Below are positions 1 to 7,890 of a stretch of DNA of 44,338 nucleotides, one piece after another. A program made the position numbers and the translations under genes. Numbering within the stretch: position 1 is the first letter of the stretch; each line of letters starts with the position of its first letter. The stretch is from an uncultured Thiotrichales bacterium (GTDB taxonomy: Bacteria > Pseudomonadota > Gammaproteobacteria > CAZUMV01): NCBI GenBank assembly GCA_938041655.1, contig CALISW010000170.1, positions 1 through 44,338 of the forward strand, written 5' to 3'. A model generated the notes under the pieces. That model did not search any database. It saw nothing but the letters and a program-made list of their open reading frames with translations, and was not told the origin of the DNA.

Positions 1-467
1 GCTTGTTGATTTCAACCGCGCGCTCTTATTTATTTAACCTCGTCATAAGTGATCGAATAGATAAAGGGTTTTGGTCCGAGGTTATCCCCGGTGATGTGAT
101 GAATCTTGATGGTAGTCATAGTGTTTTTATGCCGGATCAAATTGATGATGAACTCAAGCAGCGTTTGTCTTCCGGTGATGTTCACATTACCGGCCCACTT
201 TTTGGTGTCGGTGATTCTATGGTCTCAGAAGAAGCCAAGCTACTTGAGCAAGAAGTCTTTGCGGAAAACCCCGAATATACCGAGGGCTTGCTAAAGCTTA
301 AGGTAAAAGCATCACGCCGTTCCATTCGGTTAATACCCAAAGAACTGAGTTTTGAATGGTTGGATACAAAAACGCTCCGGCTGGAATTTTCTCTTCCGGC
401 CGGAGCGTATGCTACTTCAGTGTTACGTGAATTGGTCGACTATAGCGTCGCTCAACCTGCTACTTGA
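1..467 (+). CDS. truD: tRNA pseudouridine synthase D, C-terminal part (5' truncated by window edge)
   Basis: TruD isomerises uridine 13 of tRNA-Glu to pseudouridine in the cytoplasm. Only the last 154 residues or so are present; the frame is open to the left edge, so the gene begins outside the window. Recognisable TruD C-terminal signatures are the ARSYLFN segment near the left edge, TGPLFGVG, the RR-S-x-R-L segment, and the terminal PAGAYATSVLREL. In many gammaproteobacteria truD directly precedes surE; here two minus-strand genes lie between them. Its stop overlaps the end of the convergent FKBP gene by 8 bp. The 3' end of truD also holds a hairpin that fits a terminator for that convergent gene. 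Identification is firm; the catalytic Asp lies outside the window. Confidence 0.92.
   Translation, partial: LLISTARSYLFNLVISDRIDKGFWSEVIPGDVMNLDGSHSVFMPDQIDDELKQRLSSGDVHITGPLFGVGDSMVSEEAKLLEQEVFAENPEYTEGLLKLKVKASRRSIRLIPKELSFEWLDTKTLRLEFSLPAGAYATSVLRELVDYSVAQPAT
367..408 (-). terminator. Rho-independent terminator for the FKBP gene, embedded in truD coding sequence
   Basis: A 10-bp perfect inverted repeat (arms 372-381 and 399-408, loop 17 nt, GC-rich arm ACGCTCCGGC) is followed on the minus strand by a run of T (A at 368-372 on plus). It lies 52 bp past the FKBP stop, which is what an intrinsic terminator for that minus-strand gene would look like. It also encodes the conserved PAGAYAT region of TruD, so it may be partly coincidental. 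Confidence 0.55.
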
Positions 468-1224
468 TTTCGAGTAGCTCAACTGTAAACAACAAGACTG
501 AGTTCGGAGGGATGCTTGGGCGACCTTGTGGGCCATAAGCCAATTCACTCGGGATCGCAAAGTCAGTTTTGCCACCAACTTTCATTAACTGAACACCTTC
601 CGTCCAGCCTGGAATCACACCATTGAGTGGAAACTCAACCGGCTCTCCGCGCTCGTATGAACTATCGAACTGGGTGCCGTCTATAAGCGTTCCAGCGTAG
701 TGTACTTTTACAGTTTGGTCAGCAGTAGGTGATGGTCCGGTGCCTTCGGTAACTGTCTTGTACTGCAGGCCACTGGCGGTTTCTGTCCAGCCATCCTGGG
801 TTTTGTTTTGTGCCAGAAATGCTGTGCCGGCTTCAGCCATTTTTCCAGCTATTTCATTCGCCTCAGCTTCCTGACGCGTGCGTTCTGAATCCAACGCAGT
901 TTGAATTTCTTCTTCGCTCATTTTCAAATCTTTGTCGTTAACTGAATCGATTAAAGCACCAACTGCAATATTGCGGTCAATGTTTTCGCTATTAGCATCA
1001 AGCACTTGTTTCAACTGATTACTCAGAGCAACACCTAAAGCGTAACTAAACTTATCTTTATCTGTGCTTAAAGAGCTGTTTGCGGCACTGGGCATAGTGG
1101 TGGTCTCGGTAGTGGCTGCAGCGGCGGTGGTGTCAGCTGCTTCAGCGCCAGTTGATGTGGCTTGGTTACAGCCTACAATCAACAGGGCTGTCAATAATAT
1201 CAACGTACTCGTTCTGAGTGACAT
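460..1224 (-). CDS. FKBP-type peptidyl-prolyl isomerase lipoprotein (FkpA/Mip-like)
   Basis: Predicted periplasmic or membrane-anchored prolyl isomerase and chaperone. The 254-residue product starts with a lipoprotein signal (lipobox LIVGC, Cys19). A low-complexity Ala/Thr linker runs to about residue 50, followed by a helical FKBP_N dimerisation region (about 55-140, starting FSYALGVALS). A C-terminal FKBP domain (about 150-254) contains VHYAGTLIDGTQFDSSY, VIPGWTEGVQLM and the AYGP...IPPNS..F.VEL pattern typical of active FKBPs. ATG start with AGGAA upstream. It lies 83 bp downstream of the Smr gene on the same strand and could share its transcript. Its end overlaps truD by 8 bp. FkpA versus FklB/Mip naming cannot be decided here. 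Confidence 0.93.
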   Translation of the reverse strand: MSLRTSTLILLTALLIVGCNQATSTGAEAADTTAAAATTETTTMPSAANSSLSTDKDKFSYALGVALSNQLKQVLDANSENIDRNIAVGALIDSVNDKDLKMSEEEIQTALDSERTRQEAEANEIAGKMAEAGTAFLAQNKTQDGWTETASGLQYKTVTEGTGPSPTADQTVKVHYAGTLIDGTQFDSSYERGEPVEFPLNGVIPGWTEGVQLMKVGGKTDFAIPSELAYGPQGRPSIPPNSVLLFTVELLEIK

Positions 1225-1307
1225 AGGTAATTCCTGTAGTGATCTTCTTAAAGAGCAGCGATTCTAGCTAGATTGTGTCTTGCAAACAATGGTTGAGCGG
1301 CTAAAAC

Positions 1308-1853
1308 CTAGTCGTTCTTGGCTGATTTGACCAAAACATACACTGCTCCCGTACCCCCGGCCTCAGGAGGTGTGGAATGGAAGGCTAGGACATCATCACG
1401 TTGCCTTAGCCATTGATTCACCAGGCCTTTCAAGACCGGGCCTTTGTTGGATGAGCGAAGCCCCTTACCATGAATGACTCGAACACAGCGCCAACGCCGA
1501 TCTTTGGCTTTGGCAAGAAATTCCTGAATCGAGACTCTGGCATCTGTAGAACGCATACCGTGTAAGTCCAATTCAGCATCGATGCGATATTTTCCGGTAC
1601 GTAACTTTTTGAAGACTGTTTTCTGGATGCCCGGTTGCATGTAACTGAGTATGTCACCGGGTTGCAAATCAACGGTGTAGTGATCGCTCAGCATGTCTTC
1701 GAGCACTTGTTCTTCATCGGCAATCAGCTGTCGTGGAATCGGCTTAATGTCAGGTTTGGCTGGTGGTGTTTTGTCATCATCCATACGCCTGACTTTGCCG
1801 ACAGCCTGACGAAACAGGTCGCTATCGCTGGGTGGGTCTGATTCCTTACTCAT
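1308..1853 (-). CDS. Smr-domain protein (SmrA-like, putative nucleic-acid endonuclease)
   Basis: Cytoplasmic protein of 181 residues with a C-terminal Smr domain. The pattern DLHGMRSTDAR...FL, followed by RVIHGKGLRS and a GGTGAVYVLVK end, is the Smr signature (DxHG and GKG motifs). Smr domains nick or cleave nucleic acids; bacterial stand-alone Smr proteins have been linked to processing RNA of collided ribosomes, but no role is shown here. I chose the ATG at 1853 (MSKESDPPSD) because the 16 extra N-terminal residues of the longer frame, to 1901, do not look like this family. It is divergent from surE, leaving a 72-bp shared regulatory gap. Confidence 0.88.
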   Translation of the reverse strand: MSKESDPPSDSDLFRQAVGKVRRMDDDKTPPAKPDIKPIPRQLIADEEQVLEDMLSDHYTVDLQPGDILSYMQPGIQKTVFKKLRTGKYRIDAELDLHGMRSTDARVSIQEFLAKAKDRRWRCVRVIHGKGLRSSNKGPVLKGLVNQWLRQRDDVLAFHSTPPEAGGTGAVYVLVKSAKND

Positions 1854-1925
1854 CACTGTATATTGGCGTAATGGCCGAAGATTTCCAGTATCATAGCGCA
1901 AAATTGGAAATCAAAAGAGATCTGA

Positions 1926-2693
1926 ATGCATTTGTTAGTGAGTAATGATGACGGTTATTTGTCGCCGTGGCTGGAGTTGTTGGTAGAGGCGTTAGAGCCA
2001 TTTGGCAAGCTCAGCATTGTGGCGCCGGCACACGATCATAGTGGTGCCAGTAACTCATTGACTCTGGGTCGCCCGCTACGTGCGCTGACGATGCCGAATG
2101 GTTTTATACGCGTTGATGGTACGCCAACAGATTGTGTGCATTTGGGTATTACTGGCTTGCTCGATGAGATGCCAGACCTGGTCGTCTCGGGAATTAATAC
2201 TGGCGCCAACCTTGGCGACGATGTGTTGTACTCTGGCACGGTCGCAGCAGCAACGGAAGGACGTTTTCTTGGTCTACCGGCGATTGCATTTTCAATGACT
2301 CAATATATGCCAACACAAAAAGAAACCGCGATAGAAGTAGTGCGTACTATTATGAAGGGTTTGATAGACCAGCCACTGGTTCGCAACACCATTCTTAACG
2401 TTAATATTCCTGATGTTTCGCTAGCAGAATTGCAGGGCTATCAGACAACTCGTCTGGGCCATCGCCATCTAGCCGATCCATTGCATGAGATAGATGACCC
2501 TTATGGAAAACCGATCTACTGGATTGGGCCTGCTGGCGGTGCTAAGGATTCAGGGCCGGGTACAGACTTTCATGCGATTGAAAACAACTACGTTTCGGTG
2601 ACTCCCCTCCAAACAGATTTAACCCATCATGCCGAGTTGGAAAATGTTGGCGCATGGTTGACCCATGCCACTAGCGGAGACAAGGCTGAATGA
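1926..2693 (+). CDS. surE: 5'/3'-nucleotidase SurE
   Basis: Cytoplasmic metal-dependent phosphatase that dephosphorylates nucleoside monophosphates (survival protein E). Length 255 residues, normal for the family. Metal-site residues are visible: Asp8-Asp9 in SNDDGY, Ser39 in HDHSGASNSL and Asn91 in VVSGINTGANLGDDVLYSGT. ATG start with AGAG upstream. The stop overlaps the pcm start (ATGA at 2690), so surE, pcm, yqaA-like and nlpD form one translationally coupled operon, as in many gammaproteobacteria. The second family residue is Trp-rich (LSPWLELL) where APGI is common, a modest deviation. Confidence 0.97.
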   Translation: MHLLVSNDDGYLSPWLELLVEALEPFGKLSIVAPAHDHSGASNSLTLGRPLRALTMPNGFIRVDGTPTDCVHLGITGLLDEMPDLVVSGINTGANLGDDVLYSGTVAAATEGRFLGLPAIAFSMTQYMPTQKETAIEVVRTIMKGLIDQPLVRNTILNVNIPDVSLAELQGYQTTRLGHRHLADPLHEIDDPYGKPIYWIGPAGGAKDSGPGTDFHAIENNYVSVTPLQTDLTHHAELENVGAWLTHATSGDKAE

Positions 2694-3355
2694 CCCCGCA
2701 GCAGGGCGCGGGTCTAACCTCGCAAAAATCGAGGGATCGTCTGGTAGCAAATCTCAGAAACAAAGGTATTCAAAACGAACGAGTATTGGCAGCCATTGCG
2801 AAGGTGCCGCGTCATTTATTTGTCAGTGAAGCGTTATCAAAACGAGCCTATGAAGATACGGCGCTACCTATAGATGCCGGTCAGACCATTTCTCAGCCCT
2901 ATATCGTGGCGCGCATGACTGAACTGGTATTGGCGCAGGAAAATGTCACGCGCGTGCTCGAAGTGGGGACTGGTTCCGGTTACCAATGTGCAGTCTTGGC
3001 AGAATTAATGGATAGAGTTTACAGTGTAGAGCGAATCAAGCCATTGTTTAAGCAGGCGCATCGACGTTTGATTTCGGAATTGCGATATCGAAATATTCGC
3101 TTGCGCCACACTGATGGAACCTGGGGCTGGTCAGAGTCAGCACCATATGAGGTGATATTGGTGACGGCAGCGCCAGATGAAGTGCCGCAAGTTCTACTCG
3201 AGCAGTTGGCAGACAGAGGGCGGTTAATAATCCCTGTCGGTGAATATAAAACGACACAAAGGTTGTTGCTCATTACCAGGAAGGGCGACAGATTTCATGA
3301 ACAGGAGATTGAGAAGGTTCAATTTGTTCCAATGTTGAAAGGTCAAACGAAATGA
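2690..3355 (+). CDS. pcm: Protein-L-isoaspartate O-methyltransferase
   Basis: Uses S-adenosylmethionine to methylate isoaspartyl residues so that damaged proteins can be repaired. The 221-residue product has the usual N-terminal region (R..LV..L...GI.....L.AI..VPRHLFV), the QTISQPYIVA substrate region, SAM-binding motif I EVGTGSGYQ, and a C-terminal strand set ending LIIPVGE. Overlaps surE upstream and the DedA/YqaA-like gene downstream by 4-bp ATGA junctions. Together with surE this is a classic stationary-phase repair pair. Confidence 0.97.
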   Translation: MTPQQGAGLTSQKSRDRLVANLRNKGIQNERVLAAIAKVPRHLFVSEALSKRAYEDTALPIDAGQTISQPYIVARMTELVLAQENVTRVLEVGTGSGYQCAVLAELMDRVYSVERIKPLFKQAHRRLISELRYRNIRLRHTDGTWGWSESAPYEVILVTAAPDEVPQVLLEQLADRGRLIIPVGEYKTTQRLLLITRKGDRFHEQEIEKVQFVPMLKGQTK

Positions 3356-3927
3356 AGTTGTTCGGCAGCTTATACGACCGAGTTATGGGCTGGGCCAGGC
3401 ATCGTTATGCCGAACGCTATCTGGCGGCTGTCAGTTTTGCTGAATCCTTTTTCTTTCCCATACCGGTTGCCTTGATGTTGTTGCCGATGTGTCTGGCACA
3501 GCAAAAGCGTGCCTGGCGCTTGGCGTTTATTACATTAGTAGCATCAGTGCTGGGAGGTATTTTTGGATATCTGCTCGGCTGGGGAGCTTTTGAGGTTATT
3601 GAGCCTCATTTGCAGATGTATGCCAGTCAATTAGCACACGCCAAAGAATGGTTTGGCGAGTACGGCATCTGGATTATATTAATGGCAGGCTTTTCACCGG
3701 TCCCGTATAAGGCATTCACGATTACCGCAGGCAGTTTGTCTATGCCCTTTATTCCTTTTGTATTGGCATCTATTGTCGGGCGAGCTTCGCAATTTTATTT
3801 GATTGCTTTTTTGGCGAACAAGTTGGGTCCATCAATGGAACCGAAAATCAGACAGTATGTCGAAATACTCGGATGGCTCTGTGTGGCCTTGATAGTTGTA
3901 ATAGTGGCATGGTTAAACTTCAGATAA
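3352..3927 (+). CDS. YqaA-type membrane protein (DedA/VTT superfamily)
   Basis: Inner-membrane protein of 191 residues with about four to five hydrophobic segments. It carries the YqaA-type pattern: an early amphipathic stretch with SFAESFFFPIPVALMLLPM, a glycine-rich GGIFGYLLGWGAF, and FSPVPYKAFTITAGSLSMPFIPF with a following VGRASQFYLIAF. These match the VTT/SNARE-associated fold; DedA relatives move lipids such as undecaprenyl phosphate, but the substrate of YqaA proteins is not established. Coupled to pcm by ATGA and overlapping the nlpD start. Its position between pcm and nlpD is seen in several gammaproteobacteria. Confidence 0.85.
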   Translation: MKLFGSLYDRVMGWARHRYAERYLAAVSFAESFFFPIPVALMLLPMCLAQQKRAWRLAFITLVASVLGGIFGYLLGWGAFEVIEPHLQMYASQLAHAKEWFGEYGIWIILMAGFSPVPYKAFTITAGSLSMPFIPFVLASIVGRASQFYLIAFLANKLGPSMEPKIRQYVEILGWLCVALIVVIVAWLNFR

Positions 3928-4778
3928 TAAAAACGATAGGTATGACAGTGTTGGGTATTTGCGTGGCGTCATGCACGCTTACTTATCATGTGCCTCGTGA
4001 TCAAGTTCAAACGCAGCCTCAGTCTCAGACCAACACTAATACTAGCTCCCAAACCAGAAAGCCACCTGCAAGCAATCAAGCTGGACCCAAAGTACCAGTC
4101 TATCGAGTAGTGAGGGGGGATACATTGTATTCGATTGCCTGGCGCTATCGTCTGGATTACAAACAATTGGCATGGTGGAATCAAATAAATGCTCCTTACC
4201 TTATCAATGTTGGCCAATTAATTCGTTTGCAGCCTCAGCGCGGTCAAAGTGTTTCACCACCAACAGTCGTGGTGCAGGCGCCGCCATCTCGTCCTGTTGC
4301 TGCTACACCAAGACCACAAACTACGACTCGCCCGGTTGCACAACCAACGGCACCACCCAAGCCAGCAATTGTAAAGCCGGATGTTCCCAGCATAGAAACG
4401 CCGACCAAAGTAGAAGTCAAAACGCTCAGTTGGCGCTGGCCGGTTCGAGGACAATTACTGGATACTTTCGGTACTAACCCCGGTATTGATATTGCCGGTA
4501 AGTTCGGCCAAGCCGTTCTGGCAAGTGAGGCCGGTAAAGTGGTTTACAGCGGGAGCGGTCTTAAAGGCTATGGCGATTTAATTATCATCAAGCACGATGA
4601 CAAATTTTTATCCGCCTATGCACACAACAGTCGCTTAATGGTGAAAGAAGGTGATCAGGTGTTTTCAGGTCAAACCATTGCCCAGCTGGGTAAAGTGGCT
4701 GACATTTCATTATTACACTTTGAAATTCGTATTGACGGCACCCCGGTAGACCCGCAGCAATATCTACCCCGTCGCTAG
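3909..4778 (+). CDS. nlpD: NlpD-like lipoprotein: LysM plus degenerate LytM/M23 domain (amidase activator)
   Basis: Predicted outer-membrane lipoprotein that binds peptidoglycan and activates an N-acetylmuramoyl-L-alanine amidase during cell separation. From the ATG at 3909 the signal peptide ends at a lipobox (VASC). A Gln/Pro-rich linker precedes a LysM domain (VYRVVRGDTLYSIAWRY...INVGQLIRL, about 60-110), then a Thr/Pro linker and a C-terminal M23 domain (about 180-289). The zinc ligand His of the first motif is missing (NPGIDIAG) and the last motif reads LLHFE, so it is probably non-catalytic, as in E. coli NlpD. It overlaps the YqaA gene. rpoS, the usual next gene, is absent. Confidence 0.93.
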   Translation: MVKLQIIKTIGMTVLGICVASCTLTYHVPRDQVQTQPQSQTNTNTSSQTRKPPASNQAGPKVPVYRVVRGDTLYSIAWRYRLDYKQLAWWNQINAPYLINVGQLIRLQPQRGQSVSPPTVVVQAPPSRPVAATPRPQTTTRPVAQPTAPPKPAIVKPDVPSIETPTKVEVKTLSWRWPVRGQLLDTFGTNPGIDIAGKFGQAVLASEAGKVVYSGSGLKGYGDLIIIKHDDKFLSAYAHNSRLMVKEGDQVFSGQTIAQLGKVADISLLHFEIRIDGTPVDPQQYLPRR

Positions 4779-5152
4779 GGTATTTCTATCATTATGCAGG
4801 CGGCTACTCGTCTGCCTTCAGAGACTAACAAGTTAAAGGTGCGGCAGGCGGCAGCGGTACTCATGACTTCACAACCCGTACCTTGTTCCAGATAATGCGC
4901 CATGATTTTCATGTCAGGTATTCGATGAGCCAGCCCAGTCGATAACAAAATAACATCAACCTCACTGGTTTTAATTTTGCTCAGCTTGTCGAGGGAGAGT
5001 TGATCAACACTCGAGACCTCCCAGTTGGAAATAATTTCATCCGGTAAAATGATCAGGCTTTCTGTATAAACCTCACCGTTGATTGAGACTGACCGATCAT
5101 CGTGCGCGTTAATATAGTAACTATCCGGGTTTATTTCCTGAGTGAACTTCAC
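4775..5152 (-). CDS. Mth938-like (DUF498/NDUFAF3 fold) protein
   Basis: Small cytoplasmic protein, 125 residues, with the Mth938-like pattern: an early Y.I..HD..SV.INGEVYTESLII segment, a central VDVILLSTGLAHRIPD and the C-terminal MSTAAACRTFNLLVSEGRRVAACIMI. The family includes mitochondrial NDUFAF3, a complex I assembly factor; the bacterial role is not established. GTG start at 5152 preceded by GGAG. It is convergent with nlpD (4-bp overlap) and occupies the place where rpoS normally lies. Divergent from alaC across 147 bp. Confidence 0.85.
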   Translation of the reverse strand: MKFTQEINPDSYYINAHDDRSVSINGEVYTESLIILPDEIISNWEVSSVDQLSLDKLSKIKTSEVDVILLSTGLAHRIPDMKIMAHYLEQGTGCEVMSTAAACRTFNLLVSEGRRVAACIMIEIP

Positions 5153-5225
5153 TGCCAGCTCCAGCCATAGGTTGTGAACATGCTAGCATAATCGCTGCTC
5201 GTTTTTTGCTCAGTAAAGTTACTGA

Positions 5226-5254
5226 TTGACGCTTGTCAAACAGGTGGTTAAGCT
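5226..5254 (+). promoter_or_regulatory. Candidate alaC-hom promoter with overlapping TTGAC inverted repeat
   Basis: TTGACG at 5226-5231 is separated by 17 bp from a weak TAAGCT at 5249-5254, 45 bp before the alaC start. The -35 hexamer is part of a perfect inverted repeat, TTGAC-4 nt-GTCAA (5226-5239), which could be an operator. The -10 match is only 3 of 6, so this is tentative. Confidence 0.3.
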
Positions 5255-5299
5255 CAAATAAGAAAATCAGATTTAGTGGAATAAGGACGTTTAACCAAA

Positions 5300-6517
5300 A
5301 TGAATAATAACTTTCCTCGTATCGGACGATTGCCTCCCTACGTGTTTAATATCGTGAACGAGCTTAAAGCTCAGGCGCGCTCAAGAGGTGAGGATATTAT
5401 AGATTTTGGCATGGGTAATCCTGATCAGCCTACGCCTCCACATATTGTCGATAAGCTGGTTGAAGTGGCGCAGCGCAATGATACCCATCGATACTCTATG
5501 TCCAGAGGTATTCCACGCCTGCGTCGTGCCGTGTGTGGTTGGTACAAAACAAAATACGATGTTGATCTTGATCCCGAAACCGAAGCGATAGTAACTATCG
5601 GCTCAAAAGAGGGGCTCGCGCATTTATTATTGGCAACGCTCAGTTCTGGCGATGTCGTGTTGGTTCCTAATCCTGCTTATCCCATTCATCCTTATGGTTG
5701 CGTCATAGCTGGCGCTGATGTCCGGCATGTGCCGTTGACGCCAGATAATGATTTTTTTGCTGATCTGGAAAAAGCTATTCAGGATACGTGGCCGAAACCT
5801 AAAATGCTGATCATTAGTTTTCCAGCCAATCCAACCGGCGAGTGCGTTGAAGTAGAATTTTTCGAGCGTGTCATCAAGGTGGCTCGTGAGCATGGTATTT
5901 ATGTCGTCCATGATCTTGCTTATGCCGAGATTACTTTTGATGGTTATGAAGCGCCCTCTATCTTTCAGGTTGAAGGTGCCAAAGATATTGCGGTCGAATT
6001 CTATTCGTTATCAAAAACCTACAACATGCCTGGTTGGCGAGTTGGTTTTATGTGTGGCAACCCTGAATTGGTTGGCGCTCTGGCACGTTTAAAATCTTAT
6101 CTGGATTACGGTATGTTTACGCCGATCCAGGTAGCTGCGATTGAAGCTCTGGAAGGTGACCAAAGTTGTGTGCAGGAAATACGCGACATGTATTGCAGTC
6201 GACGCGATGTTCTATGTGAAGGTCTTACCGCACTAGGTTGGGATGTACCCAAGCCTAAAGCCACTATGTTTGTCTGGGCGAAGATACCGGAGCCCTATAA
6301 AGAGATGGGTTCGCTAGAGTTCTGTAAGAAAGTACTTGCTGACGCCAAGGTAGCGGTGTCACCAGGCATAGGATTTGGAAATTATGGTGATGAGTATGTT
6401 CGTTTTGGTTTAATTGAGAACGAGCATCGTACTCGCCAGGCAATCCGTGGTGTGAGAAAAATGTTTATCGATGATGGGCATGAAATACCACTGGCAGCTG
6501 CGGCAGGTGAATCATGA
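5300..6517 (+). CDS. alaC: Alanine-forming PLP aminotransferase (AlaC/YfdZ type)
   Basis: Class I/II pyridoxal-phosphate aminotransferase of 405 residues, cytoplasmic. It probably transfers amino groups between glutamate and pyruvate to make alanine. Seen: [12 protein letters not shown] start, [16 protein letters not shown], the SFPANPTGE segment, and the PLP lysine in [15 protein letters not shown] (Lys239, codon 6014-6016). AlaC is frequently encoded directly before homoserine dehydrogenase in proteobacteria, and here its stop overlaps the hom ATG (ATGA at 6514). Assignment to AlaC rather than to another aspartate-family aminotransferase rests on this neighbour and on the motif pattern. Confidence 0.9.
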   Translation: MNNNFPRIGRLPPYVFNIVNELKAQARSRGEDIIDFGMGNPDQPTPPHIVDKLVEVAQRNDTHRYSMSRGIPRLRRAVCGWYKTKYDVDLDPETEAIVTIGSKEGLAHLLLATLSSGDVVLVPNPAYPIHPYGCVIAGADVRHVPLTPDNDFFADLEKAIQDTWPKPKMLIISFPANPTGECVEVEFFERVIKVAREHGIYVVHDLAYAEITFDGYEAPSIFQVEGAKDIAVEFYSLSKTYNMPGWRVGFMCGNPELVGALARLKSYLDYGMFTPIQVAAIEALEGDQSCVQEIRDMYCSRRDVLCEGLTALGWDVPKPKATMFVWAKIPEPYKEMGSLEFCKKVLADAKVAVSPGIGFGNYGDEYVRFGLIENEHRTRQAIRGVRKMFIDDGHEIPLAAAAGES

Positions 6518-7824
6518 GGCCAGTACAAATTGGTTTGTTAGGTCTGGGTACGGTTGGCGAAGGAACCGCCAGAGTATTATTTAAAAACGCTGAGGAAATA
6601 GCACGGCGTGCTGGGCGCGAAATTAATATCGCCCATTGCTGTAGTCGTAATCAGTCATTGGCTGCAGAGTTGTCACTTACAAATGTATTAACTGATGACC
6701 CGTTTGCAGTAGTGAATAACCCTGATATAGATATTGTGGTTGAATTGTTCGGTGGTGATGAGCCGGCGCGAGAGTTGGTCATAACGGCTTTGAACAACGG
6801 CAAGCACGTAGTGACAGCCAATAAAGCTCTGATTGCACTGCACGGTAATGAAATATTCAAGGCGGCTCAGGAACACGGCGTGACGGTTGGTTTTGAAGCG
6901 GGTGTAGCAGGCGGTATACCGATTATTAAAACACTGCGCGAAGGTCTGGCTGCCAACACCATTGAGTGGCTCGCCGGAATTATTAATGGCACCGCGAATT
7001 TCATACTGACCGAAATGCGCGAGAAGGGCAGCGATTTCAGCTCGGTGCTGAAGCAGGCGCAGGAACTTGGCTATGCAGAGGCTGACCCAACCTTTGATGT
7101 TGAAGGTATTGATGCGGCGCATAAGTTGACCATTCTGGCTTCAATAGCATTTGGTATTCCACTGCAATTTGAAAAAGTGTCTATTACCGGTATTACCGGG
7201 ATAACTCCTCAAGATATTGAGTATGCCAATGAGCTGGGTTACCGCTTTAAACATTTGGGCATCGCAAAACGTACCGACAAAGGACTTGAGTTAAGAGTGC
7301 ACCCAACCTTGATTCCTAAAAAGCGTTTGATCGCGCACGTCAATGGCGTGATGAATGCAGTGGTGATCAAAGGCGACGCCGTAGGTTCCACGCTGCATTA
7401 TGGTGCCGGTGCCGGCTCACTAGCGACAGCCTCCTCTGTGGTTGCAGATTTGGTGGACATTACTCGTGCTCTGACTACAGATTCAGAAAACAGAGTGCCA
7501 CATTTAGCGTTTCAGCCTGATGCTTTGTCTGATTTACCCATTGTTGCTGAGGACGAAGTTGCGTCAGCCTTTTATTTGCGGTTGCGCGCGACCGATGAGT
7601 CTGGAGTATTAGCCAAGATTACTGGTGCGCTGGCAGATCGAGATATCAGTATTGAAGCATTTCTGCAAAAAGAGCCAGTCCAAGTCGGTGACGATGTCGA
7701 TATCATTGTCTTGACGAATAAGATCCAGCAACAGCAAATCAAGGCGGCCATCGCAGAGCTCTCCGGTCTTGATGTGATTACCGAAGATATAACCTGCTTC
7801 CATGTAGAAATGTTTAATGACTAG
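6514..7824 (+). CDS. hom: Homoserine dehydrogenase with C-terminal ACT domain
   Basis: Reduces aspartate semialdehyde to homoserine, the branch point to threonine and methionine. The monofunctional form has 436 residues. The NAD(P) site is [11 protein letters not shown] near the start. [40 protein letters not shown] and [17 protein letters not shown] form the catalytic core. An ACT domain (about 350-430, [26 protein letters not shown]) suggests feedback control by an amino acid such as threonine. thrC, the frequent next gene, is absent; a strong terminator follows. Co-translated with alaC. Confidence 0.96.
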   Translation: MRPVQIGLLGLGTVGEGTARVLFKNAEEIARRAGREINIAHCCSRNQSLAAELSLTNVLTDDPFAVVNNPDIDIVVELFGGDEPARELVITALNNGKHVVTANKALIALHGNEIFKAAQEHGVTVGFEAGVAGGIPIIKTLREGLAANTIEWLAGIINGTANFILTEMREKGSDFSSVLKQAQELGYAEADPTFDVEGIDAAHKLTILASIAFGIPLQFEKVSITGITGITPQDIEYANELGYRFKHLGIAKRTDKGLELRVHPTLIPKKRLIAHVNGVMNAVVIKGDAVGSTLHYGAGAGSLATASSVVADLVDITRALTTDSENRVPHLAFQPDALSDLPIVAEDEVASAFYLRLRATDESGVLAKITGALADRDISIEAFLQKEPVQVGDDVDIIVLTNKIQQQQIKAAIAELSGLDVITEDITCFHVEMFND

Positions 7825-7840
7825 CGTTCAGTAACTGGCA

Positions 7841-7879
7841 CCCATAAAAAAAGACGCAGCAGCGTCTTTTTTTTATGGG
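7841..7879. terminator. Bidirectional Rho-independent terminator between hom and gltA
   Basis: The core stem GACGC (7853-7857), loop AGCA and GCGTC (7862-7866) is followed by eight T on plus and, on minus, by seven T. The arms extend through the A/T tracts to CCCAT (7841-7845) and ATGGG (7875-7879). It sits 16 bp after the hom stop and 11 bp from the end of gltA, so it can end transcription in both directions. Confidence 0.93.
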
Positions 7880-7890
7880 TCGGTTATGCT

